A DNA stretch of 64,000 bases, from the NCBI RefSeq assembly GCF_021431965.1, contig NZ_CP090370.1:1984001-2048000 (forward strand). Reading direction: 5' to 3'. The notes beneath the pieces are model-generated. The model was not told where the DNA came from. It saw nothing but the letters and a program-made list of their open reading frames with translations, and ran no database searches. Numbering within the stretch: the stretch's first letter is position 1; each line of letters begins with the position of its first letter. Position numbers and translations under genes: made by a program. This document shows positions 42,821-53,699 of the stretch, piece by piece. The stretch comes from Erythrobacter sp. SDW2. GTDB lineage: Bacteria; Pseudomonadota; Alphaproteobacteria; Sphingomonadales; Sphingomonadaceae.

Positions 42821-43944
42821 ATGCAGATGGTCGATACTCTGGTCATCGGTGGCGGGATCGCCGGATTGTCACTCGCCGCGCGCTGCGTGAAGCATGGCAG
42901 CGTTGTGGTGCTGGAGGCGGAAAGCGCGTTTGGCTACCACTCCTCGGGCCGCAGCGTCGCGCACGCCCATTTCGGGCTAGGCGACGATGTGATCCGGGCG
43001 CTGACGGCGCTGAGCATGGAGCGACTGGCCGAGGTGCCGGAGGATGGCAGCCCGCCTGCGGGTGTGGTGCATCCGTCGTTGCACATTGCCAGTGCTGACG
43101 ATCTCGACGCGCTTGACGAGTTGGAGGCGCAGCATCGCCGGTTTGCGACCAATTTTTATCGCATCGGCGGGATCGAGGCGCAGGACATGGTGCCGGTTCT
43201 GACTGATTGGTCAGTGAACGAAGCAGTGCTCGACTATGCCGCACTGAAACTCGATGCCGATGTCATGTTGCAAGGGCATATCCGCGCCGTCCGGTCGGGA
43301 GGTGGGCAGATGCATTGCAGCTCGCAGGTTAAGGCCATTGTTTGCAGTAACGGCGGCTGGGTGGTTGAAACGACAAGCGAAAGCTATCGGGCCGCGAGGA
43401 TCGTCAATGCCGCCGGGGCCTGGGCAGATGTAATCGCTGACATGGCCGGAGTGTCTCAAATCAAACTAGAGCCGAGACGCCGCACGGTCATTTCTTTTGA
43501 CGGTCCTTCAGGACAGGACATCTCCAATTGGCCCTTCATCAAGACAGTCGGCGAGGGCTTCTACATGCTGCCCGAGGGCGCGGGGCGGCTGCTTGCCTCA
43601 TCAATGGACGCTACCCCCTGCGAGCCCTGCGACGCCGCGCCGGAGGAACTCGATATCGCGACAGCCGCCCACCGCGTCGAGGAAGGGACCACGCTCGAAA
43701 TCCGCCGCATCCATCACAGTTGGGCGGGCCTGCGCAGCTTCGCTCGGGACGAGCGGCCCGTGGTCGGTTTCGCGCCCGATGCACCCGGCTTTTTCTGGTT
43801 TGCCGGGCAAGGCGGGTTCGGCCTGCAAACCTCTCCCGCTCTCGCCGATTTGGGGGAGCACCTGCTGTTCGGCACACCCCTGCCGGAGGAGTTCGCTGGC
43901 TTCGGCCTTTCGCCTGAGCTGCTCTCCCCTGACCGTCTGCGCGC

Positions 43945-43948
<4 letters not shown>
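42821..43948 (+). CDS. FAD-dependent oxidoreductase (DAO family, amine/D-amino-acid type)
   Basis: A 375-residue flavoprotein of the DadA/glycine-oxidase group. The FAD-binding dinucleotide fold is VIGGGIAGLSLAARCVKHG at the N-terminus with the ribose Glu in VVLEAESAFG. FHSSGRS-like YHSSGRSVAHAHFG follows, and AGQGGFGLQTSPALADL near the C-terminus matches the second FAD site. The oxidised substrate is not predictable. I chose the ATG at 42821. Its stop overlaps the convergent gor stop in CTAG. Confidence 0.85.
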
Positions 43949-45294
<1,346 letters not shown>

Positions 45295-45392
45295 GCGGCT
45301 CATCTCCTGCTGCGCGGGCGATATGGCGGCTCATGGTAAGCTTGCCAACCGCCGGGCGCGCAAGAGTGTGTTCGTGGCCAAGAAGCGCAGGG

Positions 45393-46835
45393 TTACCCCT
45401 GCCGGCGTTGCTGACCCCCGCCACCGTTGCCACCGCCACCAAAGCGACGACGGCGATTTCCGCCCGACTTGCCTCCGGGGGCGCCCTGCCCGGCATGCTT
45501 GGGCTTGCCGGCGCGGTTCGGATGCTTCTTCCCCGGACTGCCCTGCTTCTTGGCCGGGTTCTCGACCGGACCGCGAGCCTCACCGCCACCGCGCGGCGCA
45601 CTGTTACCGCGCGGCTTGGGCTGCACGCGCGGGCCGCGCTGCTGTTGCTCGCGCTTGGTCGGGCCCACGCCTTCGACAACCGCGCGGAAATTGTCCGGCA
45701 GGGCGAGCCGCTCGAACTCCGCGTCGGTGTTCTTGCGGATATCCTTCAGGTACGCGCGTTCATCCTCGGCGCAGAAGGCGATGGCGATGCCGTCCTTCCC
45801 GGCCCGGGCGGTGCGGCCGATGCGGTGGACATATTGTTCGGGCACGTTGGGCAGTTCGTAGTTGATCACGTGGCTGACGCCCGGGATGTCGATACCGCGC
45901 GCGGCGACATCGGTCGCGACCAGCACGGGCACACGGGCGCTCTTGAACTCGGCCAGAGCGCGTTCGCGCTGCGGCTGGCTCTTGTTACCATGGATCGCGT
46001 TGGCGGCGATACCGACCTGCGCCAGCTTCTTCACCACGCGGTCCGCGCCATGCTTGGTGCGGGTGAAGACGAGGATCCGCTCCTGCTTGCCGGGCACCGG
46101 ATGGCGGCCCTTGAGGATCATTTCGAGCAGCGACTGCTTCTCGTCCTGCTGGACCATGAACAGGTACTGGTCGATCCGCTCCGCCGTGGTCGCCGCTGGC
46201 GTGACAGAGACATGCGCCGGATTGGTCAGGTAGTTCTTGCTCAGTTCCTTGATGCTCGTCGGCATGGTGGCGCTGAACAGCAGCGTCTGGCGCTCCTTCG
46301 GCAGCATCGGCACGATCTTGCGCAGGGCATGGATGAAGCCGAGGTCGAGCATCTGGTCGGCCTCGTCGAGCACCAGGATCTCGACCCCGCCAAGACCGAA
46401 CGCCTTCTGGTCGATCAGGTCGAGCAGACGGCCGGGCGTCGCGACGAGAATGTCGGTGCCGCGGTGCAGCTTGTTGCGATCCTTGCCCACGGACGTGCCG
46501 CCGACGATCGACTGGACCTTGAGGCCCGCCATCGCGCCATAATCCTTGGCCGACTGGGCGATCTGCCCGGCCAGCTCGCGGGTCGGCGCGAGCACCAGCA
46601 TACGGCATGACTTGAACGGCGTCTGCCGGTCGGCCTCCCGCAAATTGTCGATGCTCGGCAGCATGAAGGCGGCGGTCTTGCCGGTGCCGGTCTGGGCAAT
46701 GCCCAGCAGGTCGCGGCCTTCCAGCAGCAGCGGGATGGCCTGTTCCTGGATCGGGGTCGGCGTGTTGTAGCCCTTCATGTCGAGGGCCTGCAGCACGGGC
46801 TGCGACAGCCCGAGGGTTTCGAATGTGGTTGTCAT
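45393..46835 (-). CDS. rhlE: DEAD-box ATP-dependent RNA helicase (RhlE-like)
   Basis: A 480-residue RNA helicase. It has the Q motif YNTPTPIQEQAIP, Walker A AQTGTGKT (residues 47-54), VLDEADQMLDLGF (DEAD), SATMPTSIKEL (SAT) and HRIGRTARAG (VI). The last about 85 residues are low-complexity and basic, rich in Gly, Arg and Lys (KPRGNSAPRGGGEARG, then GGGGNGGGGQQRR), an RNA-binding tail typical of RhlE-type proteins. Such enzymes help ribosome assembly and mRNA turnover, often at low temperature. The ATG at 46835 follows a 360-base leader region. A frame extension to 47015 exists but is Arg/Pro-rich and unlikely to be coding. Confidence 0.9.
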   Translation of the reverse strand: MTTTFETLGLSQPVLQALDMKGYNTPTPIQEQAIPLLLEGRDLLGIAQTGTGKTAAFMLPSIDNLREADRQTPFKSCRMLVLAPTRELAGQIAQSAKDYGAMAGLKVQSIVGGTSVGKDRNKLHRGTDILVATPGRLLDLIDQKAFGLGGVEILVLDEADQMLDLGFIHALRKIVPMLPKERQTLLFSATMPTSIKELSKNYLTNPAHVSVTPAATTAERIDQYLFMVQQDEKQSLLEMILKGRHPVPGKQERILVFTRTKHGADRVVKKLAQVGIAANAIHGNKSQPQRERALAEFKSARVPVLVATDVAARGIDIPGVSHVINYELPNVPEQYVHRIGRTARAGKDGIAIAFCAEDERAYLKDIRKNTDAEFERLALPDNFRAVVEGVGPTKREQQQRGPRVQPKPRGNSAPRGGGEARGPVENPAKKQGSPGKKHPNRAGKPKHAGQGAPGGKSGGNRRRRFGGGGNGGGGQQRRQG

Positions 46836-47195
46836 AGGTACTCGCAAAATGTGCGGTGCGCCTGCGGACTCCAGCCGGAGTCCGGGCGCAGCGCGGGTGT
46901 CAAAACGACCCGCGTGAAAAGGGAAGCTTCTTGAAAAGGACCGAAGGGCTGCCGGGGCCTGGGGAATGTCTCTCCCCGGCCGCTTCACGCTGGCGCGCGC
47001 TTCGATGCGCGTCATATGGTGCAGCGCAGCATGAAAGTCAATCGGTTAGGTCGCGCAGAGCTGAAAGGTCAGACAAAGTTCACACCAACCTTACAGTGGC
47101 GAAGGCGCTTTCTCGGGATTTTTCTCGAAATAAGATCAATGATTCGAAAGAGCGATGGCGCTCCATGCCGCACCTTGGTGCCTGTTGGATAGCGC
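46836..47195. other. 360-base intergenic region upstream of rhlE
   Basis: No gene is supported here. On the minus strand TTGACT (plus 47036-47041), 18 bases and ATATGA (plus 47012-47017) form a modest promoter, which would give an untranslated leader of up to about 170 bases. Long leaders are usual for cold-responsive helicase genes. The part from 47090 to 47160 is AT-rich and contains no recognisable element. Confidence 0.4.
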
Positions 47196-47903
47196 TTATC
47201 GCCTACGCCACTCCTCGTTGCGGGCGGGTTCTTCTTTCGCAAGGCGCCGCGCCGTCACGGCCGTCTGGATCGCGAAGAGCGCAATCAGAATGAGCCCGAC
47301 GCCTCCGGTGAACAGGTCGAAGCCCGAAATATCTCCGAACCAGCCCGGCCCCGTCCCGAACCCCATCATCGCCAGCGTCAGGCCAATGAGGAGGAAGCGC
47401 AGCTCGGTCGGGCCGGCATTGAGATAGGACAACTTGAGTTCCCCCAACACCCGAACCGAGAGAAAGGCGTGGATCGACAGCAGCAGGTAGCCCGCCAGAG
47501 CCACCAGCGCCCATTCAAGCGTGACATAGGGGCTGAGGCCGATGCCCACCACCACCAGCGTCGTTGCCAGGCCATCACAGCTATGGTCGAGGAAATAGCC
47601 GTAACGCGGCCGTTCGATCTGCCGGAAGCGGGCGAGACTGCCATCGGTGCTGTCACCGAACCACTGCACGCCGTAGCCCGCGATCGCCAGCCACAACCAG
47701 TTCTCGCCCATATTGCTGGCAAGGTAGCCACCGAACACCATGAAGGCACCGACCATACCGATGCCGGTCAGCAAGTCCGGCGTCACCCATCCTGGCAGCC
47801 GCGCGCAGATCCAGTTCAGCAGCCGGCGTTCGCTGCGGGCGAGGAGGTTTTCCTGAATACGATTGATCGGTGGCAGGGGTTTGGGGGACTGTGACGTTTG
47901 CAT
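47196..47903 (-). CDS. CDP-alcohol phosphatidyltransferase family protein
   Basis: A 235-residue integral membrane enzyme that joins a CDP-activated lipid to an alcohol. The family motif is complete: DGSLARFRQIERPRYGYFLDHSCD, with the DG-x2-AR-x8-G-x3-D-x3-D pattern at about residues 84-107. Six hydrophobic segments fit the family. The product is unclear; phosphatidylglycerophosphate, inositol-type and other synthases share the motif, and the longer N-terminus (RIQENLLARSERRLLNWICARLP) resembles PgsA-like relatives with a cytoplasmic tail. It is divergent from chrA with only 61 bases between. The start is uncertain because no clear ribosome site is seen. Confidence 0.8.
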   Translation of the reverse strand: MQTSQSPKPLPPINRIQENLLARSERRLLNWICARLPGWVTPDLLTGIGMVGAFMVFGGYLASNMGENWLWLAIAGYGVQWFGDSTDGSLARFRQIERPRYGYFLDHSCDGLATTLVVVGIGLSPYVTLEWALVALAGYLLLSIHAFLSVRVLGELKLSYLNAGPTELRFLLIGLTLAMMGFGTGPGWFGDISGFDLFTGGVGLILIALFAIQTAVTARRLAKEEPARNEEWRRR

Positions 47904-47964
47904 GACAATGCCATGCGCCGCTTTGCCATGGCACACAATCGCTAATGCGCGCATATACAGCTGG

Positions 47965-49266
47965 ATGAGCGATCCCCGCACTGGCCTGCCGGACCTGACG
48001 CGAGCATTCTGGCGTATCGGCTGGCTCAGCTTTGGCGGTCCGGCGGGCCAGATAGCGCTGATGCACCGCGAAATCGTGGAAGAGCGCGGCTGGGTCGACG
48101 AGAGCGACTATCTCGAGGCGCTGAACCTGTGCCACCTCCTGCCCGGACCGGAGGCGCAGCAGCTGGCGACATGGATCGGCTGGCGGCTTCATGGATGGCG
48201 TGGCGGTGTCATCGCGGGCGGGCTGTTCGTGCTGCCCGGCGCGCTGGTGATGCTGGGGCTGTCGGTGTTGTATGCCCTGGCCGCCAATCTCACCTGGTTC
48301 GAGGCGTTGTTCCTCGGCATCAAGGCTGCGGTGCTGGCCATCGTGTTGCAGGCGCTGAACCGGATCGGCTCGCGCGCATTGGGAGGCTGGCTGCGCAAAC
48401 TCCTGGCCATCGCGGCATTCTTGGCGCTGTTCGTGTTTGGCCTGCCCTTTCCGCTGGTGGTGCTCGGTGCGTTGGCCCTGGGTGCCATGATCGGCGGGGT
48501 GCGGCCTGGCTGGCTGGCGCTTGATACGGTCGAGACCACGCCGCACGGGCCCATGCCATGGATTGCCAGCCTGCGCGCGGTGGCCAGCTGGGGCGCGATC
48601 TGGATCGCTCCGCTGGCATTGGTGCTGGCGACGCTCGGACCGGGCCATGTGCTATGGGATGTCGGGCTGTTCTTCTCGAAGCTGGCGGTCGTCACATTCG
48701 GTGGGGCCTACGCAGTGCTGGCCTACATGGCGCAGCAGGCGGTCGAAACCTACGGCTGGCTAGGCCCCGGTGAAATGGCCGACGGACTGGGCCTGGCCGA
48801 GACGACCCCCGGCCCCCTGATAATGGTGACGCAGTTTACCGGCTTCCTCGCCGGATGGCGCGCACCGGAGCCGTTCTCACCGCTGCTGGCAGGTGTGCTG
48901 GCAGCGGGGTTGACGACGTGGGTGACCTTCGCCCCGTGCTTCCTGTGGATTTTCGCGCTGGCCCCGTGGATGGAACGATTGAAGTATGCGCCCCGCATCC
49001 GCGCCGGACTGGCCGCGGTGATAGCGGCGGTGGTGGGCGTGATCGCCAACCTCGCGTTGTGGTTCGCGCTGCACGTGCTGTTCGCGCGGGTCGGGACGAT
49101 GGATGCCGGGCCGGTGAGCTTCTCGTTGCCGGAATGGACCACACTCGACTGGCGCGCGGCGGTATTGACCGTGCTCGCGCTCCTGTTGACATTCGGGTTC
49201 AAGTGGAGCGTCATGCGGGTGCTGGCGCTTTGCGCAACCGGTGGGCTCGCGCTGACCCTTCTTTAG
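47965..49266 (+). CDS. chrA: ChrA, chromate transporter (two-domain CHR family)
   Basis: A 433-residue membrane protein with two homologous CHR halves. The N-terminal half has FWRIGWLSFGGPAGQIALMHREIVEERGWVDE and LNLCHLLPGPEAQQLATWIGWR. The C-terminal half has VTFGGAYAVLAYMAQQAVETYGWLGPGEM and ETTPGPLIMVTQF. Members export chromate, probably as chromate/proton antiport, giving resistance. No chrB regulator is nearby, so a general anion role is possible. The stop overlaps the convergent tspO stop (TTAG). Confidence 0.93.
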   Translation: MSDPRTGLPDLTRAFWRIGWLSFGGPAGQIALMHREIVEERGWVDESDYLEALNLCHLLPGPEAQQLATWIGWRLHGWRGGVIAGGLFVLPGALVMLGLSVLYALAANLTWFEALFLGIKAAVLAIVLQALNRIGSRALGGWLRKLLAIAAFLALFVFGLPFPLVVLGALALGAMIGGVRPGWLALDTVETTPHGPMPWIASLRAVASWGAIWIAPLALVLATLGPGHVLWDVGLFFSKLAVVTFGGAYAVLAYMAQQAVETYGWLGPGEMADGLGLAETTPGPLIMVTQFTGFLAGWRAPEPFSPLLAGVLAAGLTTWVTFAPCFLWIFALAPWMERLKYAPRIRAGLAAVIAAVVGVIANLALWFALHVLFARVGTMDAGPVSFSLPEWTTLDWRAAVLTVLALLLTFGFKWSVMRVLALCATGGLALTLL

Positions 49267-49733
49267 GCAAAGGGGCGGTTGAGCCGCACGATCACGAAGT
49301 TGAGGCAAGCCGCGAAACTGACCCAGACGAGGTATGGCACGATCAGCCAGCTCGCGAGGACCGAGAAGTCGCGCAACAAGACGCACAGCGCGAGCACCGA
49401 GGCCCACAGGAACGGCACCTCGACCAGCGCCCAGTCGGGCCGTTTGAGAGTGAAGAACAGCGGCGACCATAGGAAATGGAACACGCCATTGACGAGGAAG
49501 AGCGCGATCAGCAATCGCCGCGCGCCTTCGTCCGGCGCCGCGTTCCAGCTCAGCACGAAAGCCCATGCCGCCAGCCCGAGGATGATCGTCCACGCCGGGC
49601 CGAACAGCCAGTCGGGCGGTTGCCAGCTAGGTTTCTTGAGCTCGCGGTACCAGCTGCCGATCTTCGTCAGCAGTCCACCGCCCAGGCCGAGAATGACGGC
49701 CCATGCGATCGCAAAGGTTAGCGCGGAGGTCAT
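49263..49733 (-). CDS. tspO: TspO/MBR family tryptophan-rich sensory protein
   Basis: A 156-residue five-helix membrane protein. The diagnostic loop after helix 1, WYRELKKPSWQPPDWLFGPAWTI, and the tryptophan-rich segments FHFLWSPLFF and PYLVWVSFAACLNFVI are intact. Bacterial TspO binds porphyrins and in Rhodobacter affects tetrapyrrole export and oxygen-dependent gene control. No bch or hem genes accompany it here. It converges with chrA. Confidence 0.93.
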   Translation of the reverse strand: MTSALTFAIAWAVILGLGGGLLTKIGSWYRELKKPSWQPPDWLFGPAWTIILGLAAWAFVLSWNAAPDEGARRLLIALFLVNGVFHFLWSPLFFTLKRPDWALVEVPFLWASVLALCVLLRDFSVLASWLIVPYLVWVSFAACLNFVIVRLNRPFA

Positions 49734-49778
49734 TTTCGCATGCTATGGCTTAAATGCCGGAAGCGTCCAGCTCTTTGG

Positions 49779-50522
49779 TCAGCCGAGCACGGAATACATC
49801 AACAACTCGCCATCATAAACACCGCGCACGGGCTCGCCCGATGCGTTCACCGCCGGCTCGAACTTGTGGTATTTGGTCAAGACTTCACACAGCGACTTCT
49901 TCACGATCGCGCGCCTGAAACTCTGCGACAATCGGCAGTCGGTGATTTCTCCGGTTGCTGAAACCGCCAACGCAAATCCAAGCCGTTGCCTCAGCAAGCC
50001 AAGCGAGGAGGCGGTCCGAACCAATTCTGCCCCCCCATCGTACGAGATCAGCTTGGGAACGGGCCCACGCGTAATCAGCCCTTTCAACCGGTTCATGCAG
50101 CGGGCGAACTGCGGCTTAACATCCGCCAAACCTGCAGTGTCGAAGCGCTCCGAATTGCCCTTGCCATCCACCACATCAAAGTATGGGGCGTCACCCAACA
50201 CACCAAAGAGGGTGAACAACTGGAGCACAGGGACGGTGCGATCCTCGACCTTCAACATCACATCGAAACGGTTCGATTCTTCTAGCAGAATAGAAGGAGT
50301 GGTGAGGCCCACGTGGTAGCCGTATTCTTGGTCAGTGTGATAATGGAAGATCCGGCCCCGTTCGGGCGAACTGGTGATTGTGCAGACTTCTCCGTCTGTC
50401 GTGACCGACCATGTCTCACTTTTGGCAAGAACTTCGGTTGCCGCAGGTGCCTCTTCTGCCGAGGCGGTTGTACCGCTCAACAGCAACACCGTGACTAATA
50501 GGCAAAAAATAACATCGCGCAT
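49779..50522 (-). CDS. Secreted protein with TonB C-terminal-like domain
   Basis: A 247-residue protein with a signal peptide (MRDVIFCLLVTVLLLSGTTASAEE, cleavage near ASA). Residues about 30-150 form an unrecognised region. The last 60, GFALAVSATGEITDCRLSQSF through YHKFEPAVNASGEPVRGVY, have the order of the TonB C-terminal fold as seen in many sphingomonad 'TonB-like' proteins. There is no transmembrane anchor and no proline-rich spacer, so it cannot be a classic TonB. Base composition is closer to 50% GC than its neighbours. It sits between pgi and tspO on the minus strand. Confidence 0.65.
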   Translation of the reverse strand: MRDVIFCLLVTVLLLSGTTASAEEAPAATEVLAKSETWSVTTDGEVCTITSSPERGRIFHYHTDQEYGYHVGLTTPSILLEESNRFDVMLKVEDRTVPVLQLFTLFGVLGDAPYFDVVDGKGNSERFDTAGLADVKPQFARCMNRLKGLITRGPVPKLISYDGGAELVRTASSLGLLRQRLGFALAVSATGEITDCRLSQSFRRAIVKKSLCEVLTKYHKFEPAVNASGEPVRGVYDGELLMYSVLG

Positions 50523-50568
50523 TGGACCACACCGTTTTCAAGCGGTCTCTGTCTAGCCTGAAACCGAA

Positions 50569-52110
50569 CTACTGCAACCCTGCCGCCTCCAGCAGAGCCT
50601 GCGTACTCGCATCGAATGTCGCCCCGCCCGCCTCGATATCCTTGGCCATCTTCTTGCCCAGCTCGACGCCGAACTGGTCGAAGGGATTGATGCCCATCAG
50701 CACAGCGTTGGCGAAGGTGCGGTGTTCGTGGAAGGCGATCAGCGCGCCCAGCGTTGCGGCGTCGAGATCGTCGCACAGCATGGTCGCGCTGGGGCGGTCG
50801 CCGGGGAAGGCGCGCGCGGGGTCCTTGCCGTCGGCGCTCATATTGCCGCCCGCCATCAGCGCCGCGCCCTGCGCAAAGCAGTTGGTCAGCAGGATGCGGT
50901 GATGCGCCGGGTCGAGATTATCGCCGGGGGCGATGCTGGCGATGAAGTCCACCGGCACCAGATTAGTGCCCTGGTGGAGCAGCTGGAACACCGCATGCTG
51001 GGCATCGGTCCCCACCCCGCCCCAGGTGATCGGCGCGGTTGCACCATCCACCGGTGAGCCGTCCGCCTTCACCATCTTGCCGTTCGATTCCATCTCCAGC
51101 TGCTGGAGGTAATCGGGCAGCAGGCCGAGCCGCTCGTCATAGGCGAACACCGCCCGCGTCTGGCAGCCGCGCACGCGGGTGTAGTACTGATCGGCAAAGG
51201 CCGCGAGCAGCGGCAGGTTCGCCCTGCCCTCTTTCTGGGCGAAGTGGGTATCGACGGCCTGCGCGCCCGCCAGCATGGCCTCGAACTCGTCCCAGCCGGC
51301 CGCCAGCGCGACCGGGAAACCGATGCTCGACCACAGTGAATAGCGCCCGCCGACGCTCTCCATGAAGGGCAGCACGCGCGTCTCGTCGACGCCCCATTCG
51401 ACCGCCTTCTCGGGCGTGGCGGTCAGCGCGATCACCCGCCCGCTCGGGTCCTTGACCCCGCCATCAGCGAGCCATTTGAGCGCGCTGTCGGCATTGGTCA
51501 GCGTCTCGATCGTGGTGAACGTCTTGGAAGCGACCGCGACAAGCGTGGTCGCCGGGTCGCAGGCGGCAAAGGCCTGCTCCAGCGCCACTCCGTCGATGTT
51601 GGAGACGACATGAACGTCGACCAGCGCGAGGTCCCGCGTCAGCGCATCGATCGCCAGCTTCGGACCCAGTGCGCTGCCGCCGATGCCGATGTGGATCAGG
51701 TGCCTGACCTCGCCCAATGCGCTCTGGTGGATTGCCTCGACCAGCATGTGCATGCGGGCCAGCAAGGCCTGCGCTTCTTCGACGCTTGCGTCCGACCCGG
51801 TGCCGCGCTGCGCAGTATGCTCGGCCGCGCGCCCTTCCGTGACGTTGATCTTCGCGCCTGACAGCAGCTTCTCGCGCGCGCCGGCGAAGTCCATTGCCGT
51901 GGCCAACGCTTCGAACTGGTCGAGCAACTCTCCGGTCAAATGCGTCTTAGACCAGTCGAACAGGATCCCGCCTTCGGTCTCGCCTTCACCCCAGCTCAGG
52001 CGCTTGCTCAGCTTGCTAACGCGGTCACAATCGGCGGCGAACAGCTCCAGCAGGGTGTCCCTCTTCGCCGAACGGATCGCATTCCAGGCGTTTTTCACAG
52101 CATCGGTCAC
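50569..52110 (-). CDS. pgi: Glucose-6-phosphate isomerase
   Basis: A 513-residue enzyme interconverting glucose-6-phosphate and fructose-6-phosphate. The sugar-isomerase signatures are HIGIGGSALGPKLAIDAL, VASKTFTTIETLTNA and VGGRYSLWSSIGFPVAL, and the C-terminal helix FDQFGVELGKKMAKDIEAG carries the catalytic Lys region. NPFDQFGVELGK matches the PGI family signature. Sphingomonads mainly use the Entner-Doudoroff path, where PGI serves gluconeogenic flow. It is divergent from lepB with 51 bases between their starts. Confidence 0.96.
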   Translation of the reverse strand: MTDAVKNAWNAIRSAKRDTLLELFAADCDRVSKLSKRLSWGEGETEGGILFDWSKTHLTGELLDQFEALATAMDFAGAREKLLSGAKINVTEGRAAEHTAQRGTGSDASVEEAQALLARMHMLVEAIHQSALGEVRHLIHIGIGGSALGPKLAIDALTRDLALVDVHVVSNIDGVALEQAFAACDPATTLVAVASKTFTTIETLTNADSALKWLADGGVKDPSGRVIALTATPEKAVEWGVDETRVLPFMESVGGRYSLWSSIGFPVALAAGWDEFEAMLAGAQAVDTHFAQKEGRANLPLLAAFADQYYTRVRGCQTRAVFAYDERLGLLPDYLQQLEMESNGKMVKADGSPVDGATAPITWGGVGTDAQHAVFQLLHQGTNLVPVDFIASIAPGDNLDPAHHRILLTNCFAQGAALMAGGNMSADGKDPARAFPGDRPSATMLCDDLDAATLGALIAFHEHRTFANAVLMGINPFDQFGVELGKKMAKDIEAGGATFDASTQALLEAAGLQ

Positions 52111-52161
52111 GGCTTTAGAATCCCCTTGCCAGTCGTTGCCGGTGGCCTAGTGGTGCAGCCG

Positions 52162-53031
52162 ATGGATGAAAAGACCGAAACCCTGCCCGCTTCCGCCATG
52201 AATACGGTTGCGCCGCATGCGGGCGGCACGAATGACACAGCGGACGACAAGCCCAAGCGCAAGGAGATGAGCTTCCCGCTCTTCCTGCTGCTGGTGGTGC
52301 TGGGCGCGCTCGCCTTCCGCAGCTTCGCCTTTTCGCTGTTCAACATTCCCAGCGAGAGCATGCTGCCGCGCTTGCTGGTGGGCGACTATCTGGTTGCCTC
52401 CAAGTGGAGTTACGGCATCTCGAAACACTCGCTGCCAGTCGAACTGGGCCTGCCGGGTGGCAGGCTGCTGGCGAGCGATCCCGCGCGCGGCGATGTGGTG
52501 ATCTTCAAGCATCCGGTCGACCATGTCGACTACGTCAAGCGGGTTATCGGCCTGCCAGGCGATATCGTCGAGCTGCGTGACGGGCTGGTAGTAGTGAACG
52601 GCAATGTCCTGCCCCAGCGCCGCGTCGGCGAGTTCCGCGTGCCCGTCTCGCCCAACACCGATTGCCCGCCAGGCATCCCGATCCAGCGGCGCGAGGACGG
52701 GATCATGTTGTGCCGCTATGCCCTGTGGCAAGAAACCAACCTCCAGGGGCGCAGTTACCAGGTGCTCGATTTCGGCAAGAGCCCGCAGGACAACTGGGGC
52801 CCGCGCGTGGTGCCCGAAGGCCGGCTGTTCCTGATGGGCGACAACCGCGACAATTCGCAAGACAGTCGTTTCCCGGCCGAAAGCGGCGGGGGGGTGGGAA
52901 TGGTTCCCGCGGCCTTGCTGGTCGGCAAGGCGCAGAGGATCGTCTGGTCGACCGATGGCAGCGCCGAATGGCTCAAGCCATGGACGTGGTTCACCGCTGC
53001 GCGCAAGGGGCGTATGGGGGACGGGATATGA
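52162..53031 (+). CDS. lepB: Signal peptidase I
   Basis: A 289-residue membrane protease that removes signal peptides from exported proteins. The transmembrane helix (residues 37-52) precedes the catalytic box NIPSESMLPRLLVGDYLVASK with Ser66, and YVKRVIGLPGD carries the general base Lys126. MGDNRDNSQDSRF is the conserved box E. An insert around residues 160-205 containing CPPGIPIQRREDG is typical of alphaproteobacterial LepB. The ATG at 52162 is used; an in-frame Met at 52200 is possible. The gene overlaps rnc as ATGA in a lepB-rnc-era operon. Confidence 0.95.
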   Translation: MDEKTETLPASAMNTVAPHAGGTNDTADDKPKRKEMSFPLFLLLVVLGALAFRSFAFSLFNIPSESMLPRLLVGDYLVASKWSYGISKHSLPVELGLPGGRLLASDPARGDVVIFKHPVDHVDYVKRVIGLPGDIVELRDGLVVVNGNVLPQRRVGEFRVPVSPNTDCPPGIPIQRREDGIMLCRYALWQETNLQGRSYQVLDFGKSPQDNWGPRVVPEGRLFLMGDNRDNSQDSRFPAESGGGVGMVPAALLVGKAQRIVWSTDGSAEWLKPWTWFTAARKGRMGDGI

Positions 53032-53699
53032 CTATACTCGCCCCGGAGACCCGTGACTGGCTGATCGGACATGGCTTTGCCGTTTCCGACGACGAGCTGT
53101 GGCTGGAAGCACTGACGCACGGCAGCACCGGGGCCATGCGCGACTACCAGCGGCTCGAGTTTCTGGGTGACCGGGTGCTGGGCCTCGCCATTTCCGACCA
53201 TCTCTATCGCAATGTCGGCGGGGCCGAGGGTGCACTGGCCCAGCGGCTCAACGCTCTGGTGAGCAAGAGTGCCTGCGCCAAGGTCGCCCGGCATCTCGGC
53301 GTCAGCGAGCATGTCGTACTCGGCAAGCAGGCGCGCGAGGACGGCGCGGCCAAGAGCACCAATATCATGGGCGATGTGATGGAGTCGCTGCTCGGCGCGA
53401 ACTATCTCGAGGCCGGATATGGTCCGACTGCCGCGCTGGTGCACAAGTTCTGGGCCGAGGATCTCGACGGCAAGACCGGCCGGTCCAAACATCCGAAATC
53501 GGCGCTGCAGGAATGGGCCGCCGGCAACCAGCGCCGCCCGCCGGAATACACGCTGGTCGACCGGTCCGGGCCCGACCACCAGGCGATCTTCACGGTCCGC
53601 GTCGAAGTCCGCAAGGTGGGTGCGGCCGAAGCCACCGCCAGCAGCAAGCAGGAAGCGGAAACGGCCGCCGCCAAACTTTTCATGGAGCAGTACGGTTGA
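53028..53699 (+). CDS. rnc: Ribonuclease III
   Basis: A 223-residue double-stranded-RNA endonuclease. The catalytic domain has LTHGSTGAMRDYQRLEFLGDRVLGLAI, with acidic Glu44 and Asp48, and GDVMESLLGANYLEAG with the second acidic cluster. The C-terminal dsRNA-binding domain spans about residues 150-223, HPKSALQEWAAGNQRRPPEYTL to KQEAETAAAKLFMEQ. It processes rRNA precursors and antisense duplexes. ATGA overlaps with lepB, and its stop overlaps the era TTG start. Confidence 0.96.
   Translation: MTILAPETRDWLIGHGFAVSDDELWLEALTHGSTGAMRDYQRLEFLGDRVLGLAISDHLYRNVGGAEGALAQRLNALVSKSACAKVARHLGVSEHVVLGKQAREDGAAKSTNIMGDVMESLLGANYLEAGYGPTAALVHKFWAEDLDGKTGRSKHPKSALQEWAAGNQRRPPEYTLVDRSGPDHQAIFTVRVEVRKVGAAEATASSKQEAETAAAKLFMEQYG

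Noticed and set aside
46836-47015. In-frame 60-codon extension of the DEAD-box helicase
   Set aside because: It is Arg/Pro-rich, shows no homology pattern and precedes the typical start MTTTFETLGL.
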